This document shows, piece after piece, positions 1 through 13,793 of a stretch of 64,000 bases of DNA. The number at the start of each line of letters is the position of its first letter. Within the stretch, counting starts at the first letter, position 1. This stretch comes from Azadirachta indica (lineage: Eukaryota; Streptophyta; Magnoliopsida; Sapindales; Meliaceae): assembly GCA_022749755.1 (NCBI GenBank), contig CM040447.1, positions 5,850,545 through 5,914,544 on the forward strand. Direction: 5' to 3'. A program made the translations under genes and the position numbers. A model generated the notes under the pieces. It saw nothing but the letters and a program-made list of their open reading frames with translations. It did no database searches and was not told the DNA's origin.

Positions 1-284
1 ATATAATATAATATAATGGAAAAATAGAAGTGGGAAATTGGAATTGAATTAAGAAGGCAACATAAGATAAGGCAATTAGCTAGGTAGCCACCTAAGCAAA
101 CAATTGGTCCCTAGTTGTTAGGGGCATATCTCGTGCCTCGATCTTCTCTTGATTTCCTCCCTTTTAAATTCCTTAATCAACTTTATTATTTACCTTAATT
201 ATATAATATATATGCCCACTTATTTGATTATTATTATTATTATTATTATCTCATTTCTTAAGTAAATGTTAAATATTTTATAGC

Positions 285-502
285 AGGATAATAAATTTTC
301 ATCCCTATACTTTGGACAAATAAGACATTGGGACCTTTCCTTTTCAATTTTAACAATTTAATCCTTTCATAATGTTATTTGTTTTTATCCTTCTTTCCAA
401 TATGTATTGTAGCACTTGAAGGGACTAAAATGTCAAAATTAACTAACTTATAATCTAATTTATTATTCATTGAAGAATAGGAATTAGAACGTTGTTATCC
501 CA
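285..502. mobile_element. Possible third, diverged member of the same foldback family
   Basis: The left end AGGATAATAAATTTTCATCC and inward-read right end TGGGATAACAACGTTC resemble the outer motif of the 268-bp elements. No convincing target duplication remains. Confidence 0.3.
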
Positions 503-699
503 TCTACAACTTCTTTTATGGCATATTTCAGTCCTATCCCCAAGTTTTTAAAACCAGCTTCTTTTCTATAGTTAATTTAGTACTTTTCCTTAATTTGTGT
601 ATATGAACAAGTAGAATGTTAGTGATTACTAATTGGTTCACTCGTTACGAGTATTCTAAAAAGTTTGAGGTTCAAATCTTGTTCATAGCGAAATAAAAT

Positions 700-1290
700 T
701 AATTAAAAATAATCTTTAACGAATTGTTTGGCAGGAGAAAATATTTAGTAAGGGATAAAATAATTAGTAATAATTCAGTTAAATAAAATTAATTTAAAAA
801 TAATTAAATAATTACGTATGGTTTGTGGGTATAATTTTAAAAAATACAATTAATTAAAAATAATCTTTAATGAATTGTTCAGTAAGAGAAAATATTTAGT
901 AAGAGATAAAATAATTAGTAATAATTGACTTAAATATGAGAGAGTTAATGAATCTTATTTATATGTATGATTTGTAAGTATAATTTTAAAAAATAGCATT
1001 AATTGAAAATAATTTTTAATAAATTTGTTGGCACAAGAAAGAATTTATTGAAAGATGAAAATTATTAGTAATAATTCACTTGAACACGAGAAAATTTATG
1101 AGTTTTATTTATATATATCAAAACAGATATTATAAATTCTTTATATGTATAACTTACGTGTATAATTTAAGCAAAATAACATTAATTAAAAATATATTTT
1201 AAGGAATTTTTCAGGATGAAAAGTTATCTATTAAAAGATGAAATAATTAGTAATAATTCAGTTAAATATGATAGAATAAATGAATTTTAA
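700..1290. repeat. Degenerate tandem repeat, four copies of 150-180 bp
   Basis: Copies are anchored at AATTAAAAAT-type strings (701, 852, 1001, 1184). Each is followed by AAAGAATT-like and TAAAATAATTAGTAATAATT-like blocks, and the first three end in GTATAATTTTAA. Spacings are 151, 149 and 183. Ahead of it, GAGGTTCAAATCT (668-680) looks like a polymerase III B-box, perhaps an old SINE. Confidence 0.65.
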
Positions 1291-1299
1291 TTAATGCTT

Positions 1300-4200
1300 G
1301 AGGGGAGGCAATTCTTAATACCGAAATTTTAAAAAGTAAATGAATAAAAAACTAGCAATACCCATAAACGCAATTTCTCTTCTCTTCCAGAGATTACTTT
1401 CCATTTTGTTGTAGATGGGGTGAGATTTAATTATAATTAAGATTTAATTAATTTGATTTTAATTTATTAGAGTAATAAGTAATTGAGATCACATGCATAA
1501 TGAATAATTGTTGCAGGCAAATCTTCAGAATATCTTTTATTGATTTTATTTCCATGCAAAGCAAAAAGGTGTCGTTTGATTTCTTTCCATAGCGCAAGAA
1601 ATATTTAATTAAACATGTACAAGAAAATTTAAAAACAAAGGCAAATCTTCATTTAAATATTGAGGATTTAATTTTGGAAATTGCATATTATTGATGGATT
1701 TTATTTATTTTGATACAAAACCAATTATTGAAATTTTCGAAATTTATTATAACTTTTCTTGTAAAAAACTTTATAAATATAAATTAAAATTTTTGTTAAT
1801 TATATCATGAAATTATCACCTACCATGTTAAACGTGAATGTTGAATTAAATGTACAACCAATTGCTTTTATTTTTAATTAAATATGATAAGAACATAATT
1901 AAAAAAAAAACTGTTCATTGTGAATAGTCACAATTATAATTAGTATTTTAATAATAAAATATTTTATTTTTATATGATGAGAAACTTTTATTCATATATG
2001 AACTTTTGTAAAATCTAATTTAAGTTTTCTATATATACAATATATTATATATACTTTTTAATCAAACTAGAAAGTATCAAATTTTACAACTTACTCATAT
2101 TCATTTTATATAATCGAAAACTAAAAAATCAATCTTTAAAATAAAAATACATCATTTCGAATATAAATACTTATAATTTATATTGCATAAACATATAATT
2201 TATTATAAGAAAAAGGGAGGAGCAGCGAAAATAGGAAAATATAGGGACACAAATGCAATAAAAATGTATGAATTATTTAATCAAAAACGTTAGGAATTAT
2301 TTCCAAAATCTAGGTAGGGTTTTGATGAATTGAAATAAATAATATTATGACTAAAGACCCCACTCACATGGTTTATTGTTGGTCTCTTTTAAGGACTATT
2401 TCTCACTTGTTTGTCTTGACCTTCTCTTTAGTCTTTGGTTAGAATTTTGACTTGCAAATTGGAAAGCACATTCTTCAAGTTCCAACCATTTTATTTGCCG
2501 AAGTGCTTATCTCATCCCTTTTGGGAATTCTTTTATATATATATCTTTCAAAGATATAATAATGTTCAAGTCCCCGAGTTTTGATATTTTCTAAAATATT
2601 TTGTTTGTACATTTATATGAAATACTTCCCAATTGAAGTGACCAAATTGCTATACAAGTATTGAATTTTAACCATCATAATGGTGAATCATAGGACTGTT
2701 CATAGAGGTGTCATTCCTTTCATGTTATGTTCGTTCGGCCGACAAAATTTAGACATATTCATGCTATATATCAAATTCGTGTTGTACATAATTCTTGAAA
2801 GATTGGTATCGCATAGTTCATAAGTTCACCAAATTTCGTGTCTTCCAATATTAAACTAGAGAGACTTTGCTTTTTAAAATATGTTAAAAAAATTCTAATC
2901 AGTGAAAATAATCGAAATATTACAGAATTTAATTTTCGTACATAAATTTAATTTTCTTTAAAATTTATGTTATATCATACTAACCCTCTCCTTTATACCT
3001 CTAAAAGTATGTGATAAATACTAAAGAGTATTTCAATAATTTCTTCATGGATCCGAGATCCACTCTATATAAACAAATGAACAATGTCCTTATTTAAAAG
3101 AAAATGAAAATTCATAGACCTAAATGTAATTATCCAATAAATTATTATATATGGCCCAGGAACAAGCCTTTTTCAACCCTATTCTATCGTATTGATTTTA
3201 TTATGCTGCCTTGCTCCACTGGCACACTCATAGTTCTAGGTGGCGATCGATGTCACTTCGTTTTATTTCCTAATTTTAGTTATAAATAAATATAATTAAT
3301 TGATTAATTAATTAAGATATTAATTCTAATTAATTAGTAGATTATTAGAGAAAATGTTTCTGTCCTTGAGATACGAAGATCCTTTATTAATTGATTATTA
3401 AGAAGTAATTAAAGAGAAGATCTGATATTGCATGTGATCATATATTTTAGCCTACCTACTACTTTTATTATTTATTTCATTTTTCTAAAATCTCTCCCCA
3501 AAATTCACCAATTTTTATTATGAGATTTAAAATGCATATGCATAAATTTATAATTTTGAAGAGTAAGTAGGTTTTATATAAAATAATTAGTATGATGAAT
3601 TAAAGCAAAGATAGCGGAAGATCCATCATTGATTTTAAAGAGATAAAAATATATCCCTAATAAAATCGATCAGAAGTTCAGAGTCGAGGTTAACATTAAT
3701 TTGAGTACGAAAACTTATGTGTAATTTAAGTAAAATTTATTTTTATTTAAGATAAATCTACTTTAAAACTAATGTGAAGAATCGAACCTTTTTTCATACG
3801 AGAGGGACTTGAAAACTAACATAAAAAATTGAACTTTTTTTTCATACGAGAAAGAAGATGAACATAATTATTAGAATACTAAAATGTAATTATAATTTTA
3901 AATTAACATATTGTCTTGATAACAAATTGCCCATTTTTCAAGTACATTTCCACTAAGACCAAAATGAAAAAGCTGACTTTTTCTTAGGGTTATTATCATA
4001 ATCCGACCAAAATTGGTACCAATGTTGACATCCCATCAACCCTTATTTTCTCTTCATTTTCAAAAATGCCCCCAAAAGTATATAAAAATAATTAATAAAA
4101 AAATAATTATTCCTTCCGAGCATTTATTATCCCAAGGCACAGATTTGGATCATGATTTCTTTTGACGTTACCTGTACAATAATTATATTTACATTAAAAC

Positions 4201-7200
4201 AAAAAGAAAAAAAAATAGAAAAATAGTCTTGGAATTGGAACGACATGTGGCGTATAATTTTTAGGACTAAACGACAAGTCACAAAAGGTGGAGAATTGTA
4301 CATGAAAAGCAACGTAAAGATGTCGACGTGTCGTACTCGTAATGGCTTGCTAAGTGTCCCCACCCAAGATTACATAATAATTTGAAGACTCTGCATTGAC
4401 CCCTAATTTTTTTTTTTTTTTTTTAGTCGCCGTGGCTCATGTTGATTCACATGTATACATATATTTCTTTCATCGCCACTACAAATTCCACCCATTAATG
4501 ATTTTCTTTTTCTTTTTCTTTTTAATCACATATGCAATTGTTAAATTTAATTTATCGATCAATTATGTTAAAATAAGAATTTTTCTCATTTTTCATTAGT
4601 AATAACTACAAATTGTCTCGCTAATAGAATTTTATCTTAGTGTTAAGAAGGCAGGACTCCAAGTCTGCCCAGCAAAGTTTATTTTCCAATTATAAGAAAT
4701 AATTTTTATTATATGTGACATTCATCGTATTAGAATGTACGTAAATTTTTCTCTATTTGTAAAGACTCTTCATCTAATTGAGTGAAAACATTCAAACTAT
4801 ATTATATAAGATACCATCACAAATTTTCGATGAATTTATGATATAATATTAGTAATTTATAAATATATATAATATTAAAAAAAAAACTACAAACTGTCTC
4901 TTGTATTATATATTCAACGTAATGCAATAGTATAATACAATCAATACAATAATAATATAATATAGCCTATAACCGTTGAGTTTGATCCATTAATTTTGGT
5001 TAAATGAGAATCTTTCTTGTTTCAACGAAGTAATAATTAGAACAAAATTAAAAGTAAATAATTGAAGAGTTAAAATATATAAAAGATGAAGTTAATCAAA
5101 TAATATTTCAAAAAAATTAATAAATTAGTAGATAAATGGATAATTTTGTAAAATATAACTGTCAACCTATATATGAATCTAAAATATAAATATTATAACA
5201 AAAATTTTTAAAAAATTGTGAGGTTTACGATAAATTCTGCTGACACTTTGTTTCTCATAGTAACTATAAACAATTTATTATATCATATAAACAAGATTGT
5301 AATTTCTTCTTTTTTTTTTTCTCTAGATTTCTATTTTAAAGGTTACTTTACACTTTTTCTAGTAATATGAGGAAGTGGGTTGTTGACTCAAAAAGTGCTT
5401 TTTCAATCGAAGTGCTTATTCATCTCATTTTGCTTTTGCTTAAAGATTTTTTCTCCTATGAAATGCAAATTATTGGTAGCCAAACCTTGACCACTATTAG
5501 TGAAATTTAATTTTCTTTCAAAATGGGGAGTAGAAAATATTAGTTTGAGGTTAAGGATACAAAATGCAAGTATATATTAAGTACTTTAAATCTTCTCATA
5601 GAAAGTTGATCAAAGTGTATATTTCACATCAATTTTCTTTTTTTTTTTCCTTTGACTTTTTTATTTCGTTTTATGATTGTGTGGATGAATGAATAAGTGA
5701 TAACCAAGTTGGGTGTTAGTGGAGATCAAACTAATAAACTAACAAGAAGAAGTGACAATTTGCTTCTTATGTGTTGAGGATAAGGATAAAATCTAAAGCA
5801 TATATATAAAGATGAGTGGATTGCAAAGATAGTTTTATGAATTTTTTTAAAAAAAAAAAATAATAATGTGATACGTTTGTTTGAAATTATTATATAGAAA
5901 TGCATAAAATGATATAAGTACAATTAAATTAATTGGGATATAATTTTTGTAAGTGTTAATTAATTCAATTGGTTTTTCATATTTGAATTCTACTCGTATT
6001 ATAATTAGAAATAGATTTAGTTTACAATTTAATGTTATTTTAAAAAGGGGTCACAAACTTAACATTTATATATTTATTTTCAAGATTTTTTTAACAATCG
6101 AATAAAATTATAAATAATTATTTTCAAAATATGATATAATTGACATAATTTTGCAATTTAAGAGAATTTTTTTTTAAAAAAAAATCTTCAAATTAACATG
6201 CATGCAAGATTACACTCAACTAAATCAAATTATGTTATCCAATGATTACATAATTGAATGTTTAATGCCCTCAAAATTAGAACATTGACTTTGTTTTTAT
6301 TTATTTATTTATTTACTTTTGGAAAAAAAAAAAAAAAACAAAGTCACAACACAAACATGTTCCAATAATTACAACAATACCATGACAAATAAGATGCCCA
6401 TAAAATTTTAGTTATGTCAAATCACTTGTCTTGATTAGATTAGATGTTGATACATGTTCAATCATGCATATTATTATATATATAAAAACAAATTGTCAAT
6501 GATTTATGTAAGAAAAAGGAATTAGATTTTTGTACACCCAGTAGGATCTAAACAACTAATTAAGGTGTACATTGATATACATTTTGTTTAAAAATTAAAT
6601 GATCATATCATATGAAGATCGACTTTATATTAATTTTAATGTGGTTTGCTTTGTTGGCACTATACACATCATTTAGATAGTACATGTCTTTCTTTGATTG
6701 CTAAGAAAATTAAAATTATTAAATGTGGTGTCAATAATATTATACAATGTATATATTATTGAATTTAAAATTATATCATCTCGATCTCGAATTTACTTTA
6801 AATGATTTTTTTTTTATTTTGTTTTACCTAATCACATTGATATTGATAAGGGTGTGCTTGTTTTTTAGTATTCATTAATATTGAGAGATATTTATTAATT
6901 AAGATAATAAATTTTAGGTATTATTATACAATTAATCACTGTAGTAAATTCAAAGTCACCCATTCTTTTATGTTATTTTTAAATGATATGAGGCTATAAT
7001 TCTAAAAGATATGGGGCCAATATGAATGCTGAAAATAATATATTTAAAGATATTGAGTCTTATTTTTTGAACTGAAAACTAAATAAAATTATTCAAATAT
7101 TTAAAAAATATTTATTTTTGAACTTATGTTTAAAAAATTACTAAAAAAACATATTAATATAAGTAAGTTAAAATTTTAATTTATATATGAACAACTAAAT

Positions 7201-9480
7201 TTATAAATAAGTTAATAATTCCATTTTTAAATAATACTTTTGTTTTTTTAATTCATTTATTAATATTTAAACCTTAAACATTATTTAACTGTTTTTTTTG
7301 TTGCCTCTCTATATTTTTATATACCTGGAACAATGTTATGATATAATTTATCTATTTTATTTAATTTTTATTGATTTTTATTTTATTTAAATGATTGATT
7401 CATAATTTTTTTACTTACAAATTTAAGACTAAAAAATAAAATATTATATAGAAAAATAATGTACATATTTATATACTTTTATTAAAAATTATTCTCTTTA
7501 TGAATTATTGTGTTAATATATCATCAAAATTTTATAAAATAAAAGTGTAAATATTTGTAATACTTTAAAAGGATGTATATATAAAAATGTTAGTTTTGAA
7601 TTTTCATTTTCATTAAATTAACCACAACTTAACATTTATATTTACATAAAAAACACATAATTTAGATTTTGATATTAATTAAATTCAAATTTTAAATTTA
7701 AAAAAAACAGTACCATGGTGGAATGAATTATAATATTTATTATCTTAGAAAAATATATTTAAGGTGAACTTGAAAGTGAAATATAATTTTTTCTGCAAAG
7801 TATTTTCCATAAAAATGTTTGACAATACTTTTTACAAAAGTAACAATTAGATTTTTTTTTTAAGTAGACAATATTTATTTTTTTCTAAAATTATTCTTTA
7901 TTTAAATAAATAAGAAAATACTATTAATTATCTGAAAATATTTCAAAGAGTACGAAAATCAGTGAATTTGGGTTGTCTAGCCCAATTTTCGAAAGAGTAT
8001 TCATTGTATACCCAAAAACCAACCCAATTCAATAAGTCTACTGGGCCTACCCCGGTGTCAAATAATGAGCCCACTAAGCCGAATATATCCAATTTAATTT
8101 AAGTTTTAAAATTAAGAGTTTAATTAACATATTCTGAAAGTCAAGATATATATGGTATTGTCGATTTCCACTTAACTTTGAAAGTACAACTAAAAAATAA
8201 GTTTGATAATACCAACTTTTTGTGAGACCCATTAATTTTTCTTACTAATAATTAATATTTAGAGTTTTTATCTCAAAAATATAGTTACGGTTACAATAAA
8301 TTAATATTAAATATTCTCTTAAAGTTTTGAATTTCAAAATTTTATGTCTTTATTTTAAGAACAATGTTAAATATTTTAAAATCCACGCTAAAAAATGCGT
8401 TTCAAATAACACGATATCATTAATGTGAATAATTAATATGTATAATAAATATTATTAAAATTAGTAAAAGAATTATTATCCAATAATTGAATATCACATC
8501 ACATGTCATCTCATTAAATATACGTTATTGTCATAGGTTATGAGATACTTAGTATTGCTCTTATATTCGTCAATCTCTTGATTTTAATCTTAATTTCATT
8601 GGTGTGAATATTTTTTTGTTTTATCTTATAAGATTGAAATATGGATAAGATTTAGGAACATTTCATGTGAGTAGAGATAGATAACAATTGAAATTAAAAC
8701 TAATTAAGTTTAAAGATGACAAAAATACTTTGTTCTCTAGTGGTTGTCAAAATTTTATCAAATTTAATTTAGGGAAATTAAGGCTCAAAACGACAAGTAA
8801 TTTCAAAAGACACGATCATGATATTACAATTCAAAACACGTGTTGTGTTTTATATTTATATATGTATACACACATGCTTGGTTTTTGGTGAGCTTTTGTC
8901 TAATCAAATTGATGTTTTATCAACTAATTAGTTGATAAATGTCCTTTCAAAAGTGGATTAAGTTTGTTATCTTTGAATAAAAGGTAAGAATCAAAGAGGG
9001 TTTTTTTTTTTTAATTAAATATTTTGTGATTCTCTCTTGTTGTGACTTAGATTGGACAACCAGTCATTTCATACAATACAAAAGCACCTAATTCCTTTTG
9101 ACTATTTAATATTAAAAAAAATCAAAATCAAAATCAAATGTAATGAAATATACCATCCTAGATCCCTATACATTATTGGTTCTATAGTATTTTTTATATA
9201 AATTAATTGAAGGATAATCATAGATGCTGAACATGGATTATAAGTTAGATATATACACACACATACAAATTAAAGATTTATTAAGAGTTTATATCAATAA
9301 TATTATAGCACTAGTAAAAAAAAAAAAAGAATGATAATATATGTTTTGTTTGCGCATAAAAATTTGTTTTTAAAAAGATAACAACTTTTTTTTAAAATAT
9401 ATATATTTTTTGGATGAGATCGAGAAATCTTAATTACAAAATATTAAATTATTACCTCTACTGTTACTAAAATTCGGAAT
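1300..9480. other. Gene-free AT-rich DNA
   Basis: Only short AT-driven reading frames. Scattered promoter-like words occur (ACGTGTC at 4325-4331). The string at 4640-4680 (AGGACTCCAAGTCTGCC) is weakly tRNA/SINE-like. I see no supported gene. Confidence 0.6.
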
Positions 9481-9488
9481 GGTTTGTA

Positions 9489-10120
9489 TAGCGATGGCAA
9501 AATTTTTTATAGGGCCCCAAACTCATGGAGATTCACCTTCAACGGAAGAGAGTTTAGATAAATTTATAAGAAATGGGGTGGAGAATGGGAAGAAATTAAT
9601 CCCCAATTTATTAATGAGACGGGGATTAGTTTACCTCTACCCATACCATCCCCACCCCATTTCCCATTAAAACATAATATAAATATATTATAATTTATAA
9701 ATTAAATTATATATATATAAATATAATTTTACATTACGATTTCTAAAATTATATATTATAATAATTAAATATAATTAATAATAAAAAATTGTGGAGTCAT
9801 GAATTAATATTATAAAAAATAGAATATACAAATAAAAAGTAAAAAATTAAAAAGACTATATTTTGTTTTCAATAATATATTAATAATATTTTTATTTAAG
9901 TTAATAAATTCTTATATTATTAAAATTAATTTATTTAAAAAAATAATATAAAATGGAGAATTGATATGGGCATGGGAACTCATTTTCAGTGCAGGGATTC
10001 TCCATTCTCATCTCATTAAATTTATTAGGGAATGAGGCGGGGAATGGGAGCTAAAATAGAAAACGGGGTGGAGAATAAGGCATGCCTCCCCACCCCCACC
10101 CCGCCCGATTGTCATCCCTA
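9489..10120. mobile_element. hAT-type non-autonomous element, 632 bp
   Basis: The left end reads TAGCGATGGCAA and the right end, read inward, TAGGGATGACAA (10 of 12 match). The flanking 8 bases are GGTTTGTA (9481-9488) and GGTTTGAA (10121-10128), 7 of 8 identical, the hAT target-site length. Both ends are GC-richer than the core (GGGGTGGAGAATGGG; CCCCACCCCGCCC). No transposase is encoded. Confidence 0.8.
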
Positions 10121-10187
10121 GGTTTGAAAGCGTCAAACATACCCTAAACTACTTTAGTTATATCAAGGAGACGAAAAATAATAATTT

Positions 10188-10455
10188 AAAATAATAATAT
10201 ATAAATCTTTGAATTTTATATTTTCACAAATAAAGAGATATTTGTCTATTTATCTCAAATAGGTCCTTTAATCTTACTAAGTGATCAAATTATCCTTTTA
10301 ACAATTAAATTTAAATAGTTGCGAAATTTGTAATAAAATGATCACATAAAGGGTGCGAACTATGAGAGGAGTTAAGGATATATCTCAAATAAATAGAAAA
10401 ATTATTTTTTATTTGTGAAAACATAAAATATAGGGACCTATAAGTTATTATCCCA
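10188..10455. mobile_element. 268-bp foldback MITE (Mutator-like family)
   Basis: Long inverted ends: the left arm contains TTTTCACAAATAAAGAGA and CTATTTATCTCAAATAGGTC, the right arm its imperfect complement ending GTTATTATCCC. Same length and same outer motif as the element at 12154-12421. Flanks show only weak 9-base similarity (6 of 9). Confidence 0.6.
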
Positions 10456-10934
10456 TAACATATTTTTATTACAACCTTAAAATATATTTCTATTTATGTA
10501 AGTCATCTAAGAAAACTTCTAAATTTGAAGCTTTTTCGTTAATGTTTTGTAATTTGAAAATTTATTTTTGAATAAAGAAAATAAGAAATTGAAATTCATA
10601 TGTTAAAAATGGTTAATACATTTAGTAATATATGATAAAAATATTTTCTAAAAATTAAAAATAAATTATGTAAATAAAATACCAATATTTTCTTTAAAAA
10701 ATTATTGTTTTAATTAGACCTTTCTTACTTAAAGAGAGTGTTTAGTGTATGTACTTAATTTTCAACCATATAAATCTACTATCATTTGATAATTAACATT
10801 TTATTTTTAGGTATTAGTGTTACAATTTCTTGTAAATAATAGTATTTGACTAAATAAAAAGTAATAGAAAATCTCAAATACAAAGAAATTCAAAAAATTG
10901 TATATTTAAAACTACAAAAAAACTTAACTAAAAG

Positions 10935-11290
10935 TAGGGGTGAGTAAAAATTTTTGAGTTAAAGCATTCGATTTTGTTCAATTTTTATAATATAGTTGAT
11001 TCATTGGTTTGAGATCTTATGAATCGACTCGTTCAATTTGATAAATTGAATTAAAACTAATTTTTTAACTTAGTGTATATGTAAAGAAATCTAACTAGTC
11101 TTCACAATCTTGATGTATATGTGGGATAATATGATTGATCCAAACCAAATATAAAATTAAAAGTTGAACCAAATTTTGAGCCAAAAGCTAAACTCAACCA
11201 AACCAAATAGGTTTAGTTCGGTTAAATTCATTTTTAAATTCAAGCAATTTTGATTCTTATAGTTATGAACTGAATTCAAATCAATTAGAT
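10935..11290. mobile_element. Possible truncated hAT-type fragment
   Basis: TAGGGGTGAGTAAAAATT at 10935 is a typical plant hAT MITE end, followed by CCAAACCAAAT/GGTTTAGTTCGGTT-type sequence. No matching right end or target duplication is visible. Confidence 0.3.
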
Positions 11291-11699
11291 TTGATTTTAG
11301 AATTCTATTAACATCATGTGGACTAATATTACGGAAAGAAAATATGGTGATTGATCTAAGTGTTATCTTTTCATACACAATGTAATAGTAATTAATTTTA
11401 ACGATAACTCCTCATAATATTTATAATGAACACCATGTGCCCCTCATTGACTTAATCACTTCCTTAAAATCTAACTAGTAAAATCAACCAATAACATCTA
11501 GTCCAAGCAAACTCTTTTTAAAATCTCTTTTTGAAGCACATAAAATATTGTCACTACTTTACTAGTACAAAATTATCATTTAATTTATTACTTATCTTTT
11601 TTTTTTTAATATAAGTACATTCAGAATTTTTACTAGTATTACAAGCTAAAGTATATTTATTAGTATTACAAAATAGAATTACAAACTAAAATACTTATA

Positions 11700-11890
11700 A
11701 GAGTTTAAGTAAATATTGTTGACGCACTCTAAAAATCTGTGAATACAAAAACTCGAGATAAGTCTCACATTGTACAAAAAAATTCTAACATACGGTGGGA
11801 AGAGTCTTGCATTTTGCAGGGCTTGAACGCATGCTCTTCCAAGGGCATATGCCTTAGCCTGTTGTAATTTATTGCTCATCTTAAATTCCA
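11700..11890 (-). mobile_element. Candidate tRNA-derived SINE relic
   Basis: On the minus strand GCGTTCAAGCCC (11819-11830) matches the polymerase III B-box, preceded by AGGCTAAGGCATATGCCC, which is tRNA-like. No clear target duplication identified. Confidence 0.35.
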
Positions 11891-12153
11891 TATATATTAC
11901 ATTTGATTATTTATATAAAGTATTAAAAGATAAAAAATTTGAAAATTATGTCCATGAAATTGATAGTCACGTATCATTAAATAGTGAAATAGCACCTTTT
12001 ACATGTTATTTTCTCTAAAAAACAATAAAAAAAAGCAACAAAGGAGCAATTACAATCATCATGCTCCTTAACCATAGGAGATTGGAGTAGCTTATCAGCC
12101 AAGTCCATTCCATATCAATCAACTTCCATACGGTATTTTCTCATATTTCAAAT

Positions 12154-12421
12154 GGGGTAATAACCTTTGGGGCCTGTAGTTCTCCATTATTACAAAAAAA
12201 GACATAATTTATCTATTTATAACAAATAGATCCTCTACTTCTATGGAAATAATTGAAGTACCTAAAGCACTAAGTTACATATTTTATTCTCTTCTTTTGA
12301 TATTCAAAAGTCAGTATTATAAAGGTAATTTTTTCGTTTTATTTCATTTCATCATAAATGGACCAATTGTGTCCTTATTTGCAAAAAGATACAAACTCAA
12401 AGACTTGAAAGTTATTATCCA
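12154..12421. mobile_element. 268-bp foldback MITE, second copy of the family
   Basis: The left end reads GGGGTAATAACCTTTGGGGC, and the right end read inward TGGATAATAACTTTCAAGTC. Flanking 9-mers ATTTCAAAT (12145-12153) and ATCTTAAAT (12422-12430) agree in 7 of 9 positions. A short ORF inside (12243-12428) is incidental. Confidence 0.62.
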
Positions 12422-13733
12422 ATCTTAAATGTACCCATCCATGATCCATCCATCGTGATTATGATGAACAGACCCCACGTAGATCACGTGAGTGAGATGT
12501 GTCCATTGATTTTGAGCTTTGAAATTTGAACTTTGAAACTTTGAAGCCAACATGGAATATAATGACACATCCACTAAAAAACAAATGACAATTTGCATAG
12601 CTTTAACCCATCAAAACAAACTTATAATATTTAGTCTGTTGATTGTAAACCACACAAGATTCAATGACCAAATTGTTTATTTAATTTAATATTGAAATTG
12701 AAAAGTGCCCTTTGAGAGTGAGTGCTTAGAGAACCCATTTCTCCTACTTTTGATATGCATGTTGCAACCTTCTTTAATTTCCATTGCCCTAAATCCATTA
12801 CAAAACAAAAACAAATCAAACCCCATTACTTCATTACTTCAAAGCTAGATTTTCACCTACACTCTTTAGATTATATTTGTCAAAATGTTGAACACATGGA
12901 GAGATAGTTCATAACTTTTTATTAGGCCTAATCTATTAATTAATATTAATCAACGATCAGTATCACCAACGACAAAAAAATTCTAATAATAATCTTTTCA
13001 TCTTTTTCACTAATTTTATGTCCATACAAATTTCTCATATTATAAATGAAACTCTCTTTTTACATAAAATTTTAAGTTATTATTGACGTTAATAAGATTG
13101 TGATATAAACCAATCATACCTACTTTATAATTCTCTAATTGTTCGTTATATATTTTAAAAAATATGATATGTTTAACAAATTCAAAATATATAATTTGAG
13201 AATTAAAATAAAAATTAGAAGACTGTACAACATAATCAACTATATTATATCACTTCATATCAAACTAATAATCTTTTATATCTCTTTTAATTTTAAGAGT
13301 TGTTTATGTTTCTTAAGATTAAAGAATGTACTTTTTCTTTAGAGATAATCTTTCTAGCTTATATATATAAATAGGGATTGGAATGGTCAAAGCTATCTTC
13401 TTTTTCCTCTATTTTTAATGAACACATTTCTTTTTTTCAGGGATTGTGATTCCAATCCTTTTCATTCATTCCTTTTCCCCCACAAAACCCCAAACAAAAC
13501 AACAATATTTTACAAAAATTATTGACAGAGAAAGCTAATTTTAATATCACACTCAACAATTGCAATTGCAATTACAAGACAAAGCAAACCCATTGCAGTA
13601 TTTGAGTCACTTTTTGTCCCTCTATGTCTTATTAATCTTTTAAAAATTAATTGTTCAAAAGAAAGCTTTTTTTTTAATCAATGGAGGAAGCTTTTCTAGT
13701 TGTTTGGCAGCTCCATCAAGGAATCTTTTTGTC

Positions 13734-13736
<3 letters not shown>

Positions 13737-13793
<57 letters not shown>
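13737..13793. repeat. (ATT)n microsatellite, ~19 units
   Basis: Uninterrupted ATT trinucleotide run. It creates spurious poly-Ile and poly-Tyr reading frames. Confidence 0.97.

Noticed and set aside
3104..3289. 61-residue plus-strand frame
   Set aside because: No signal peptide, motif or context; likely chance.
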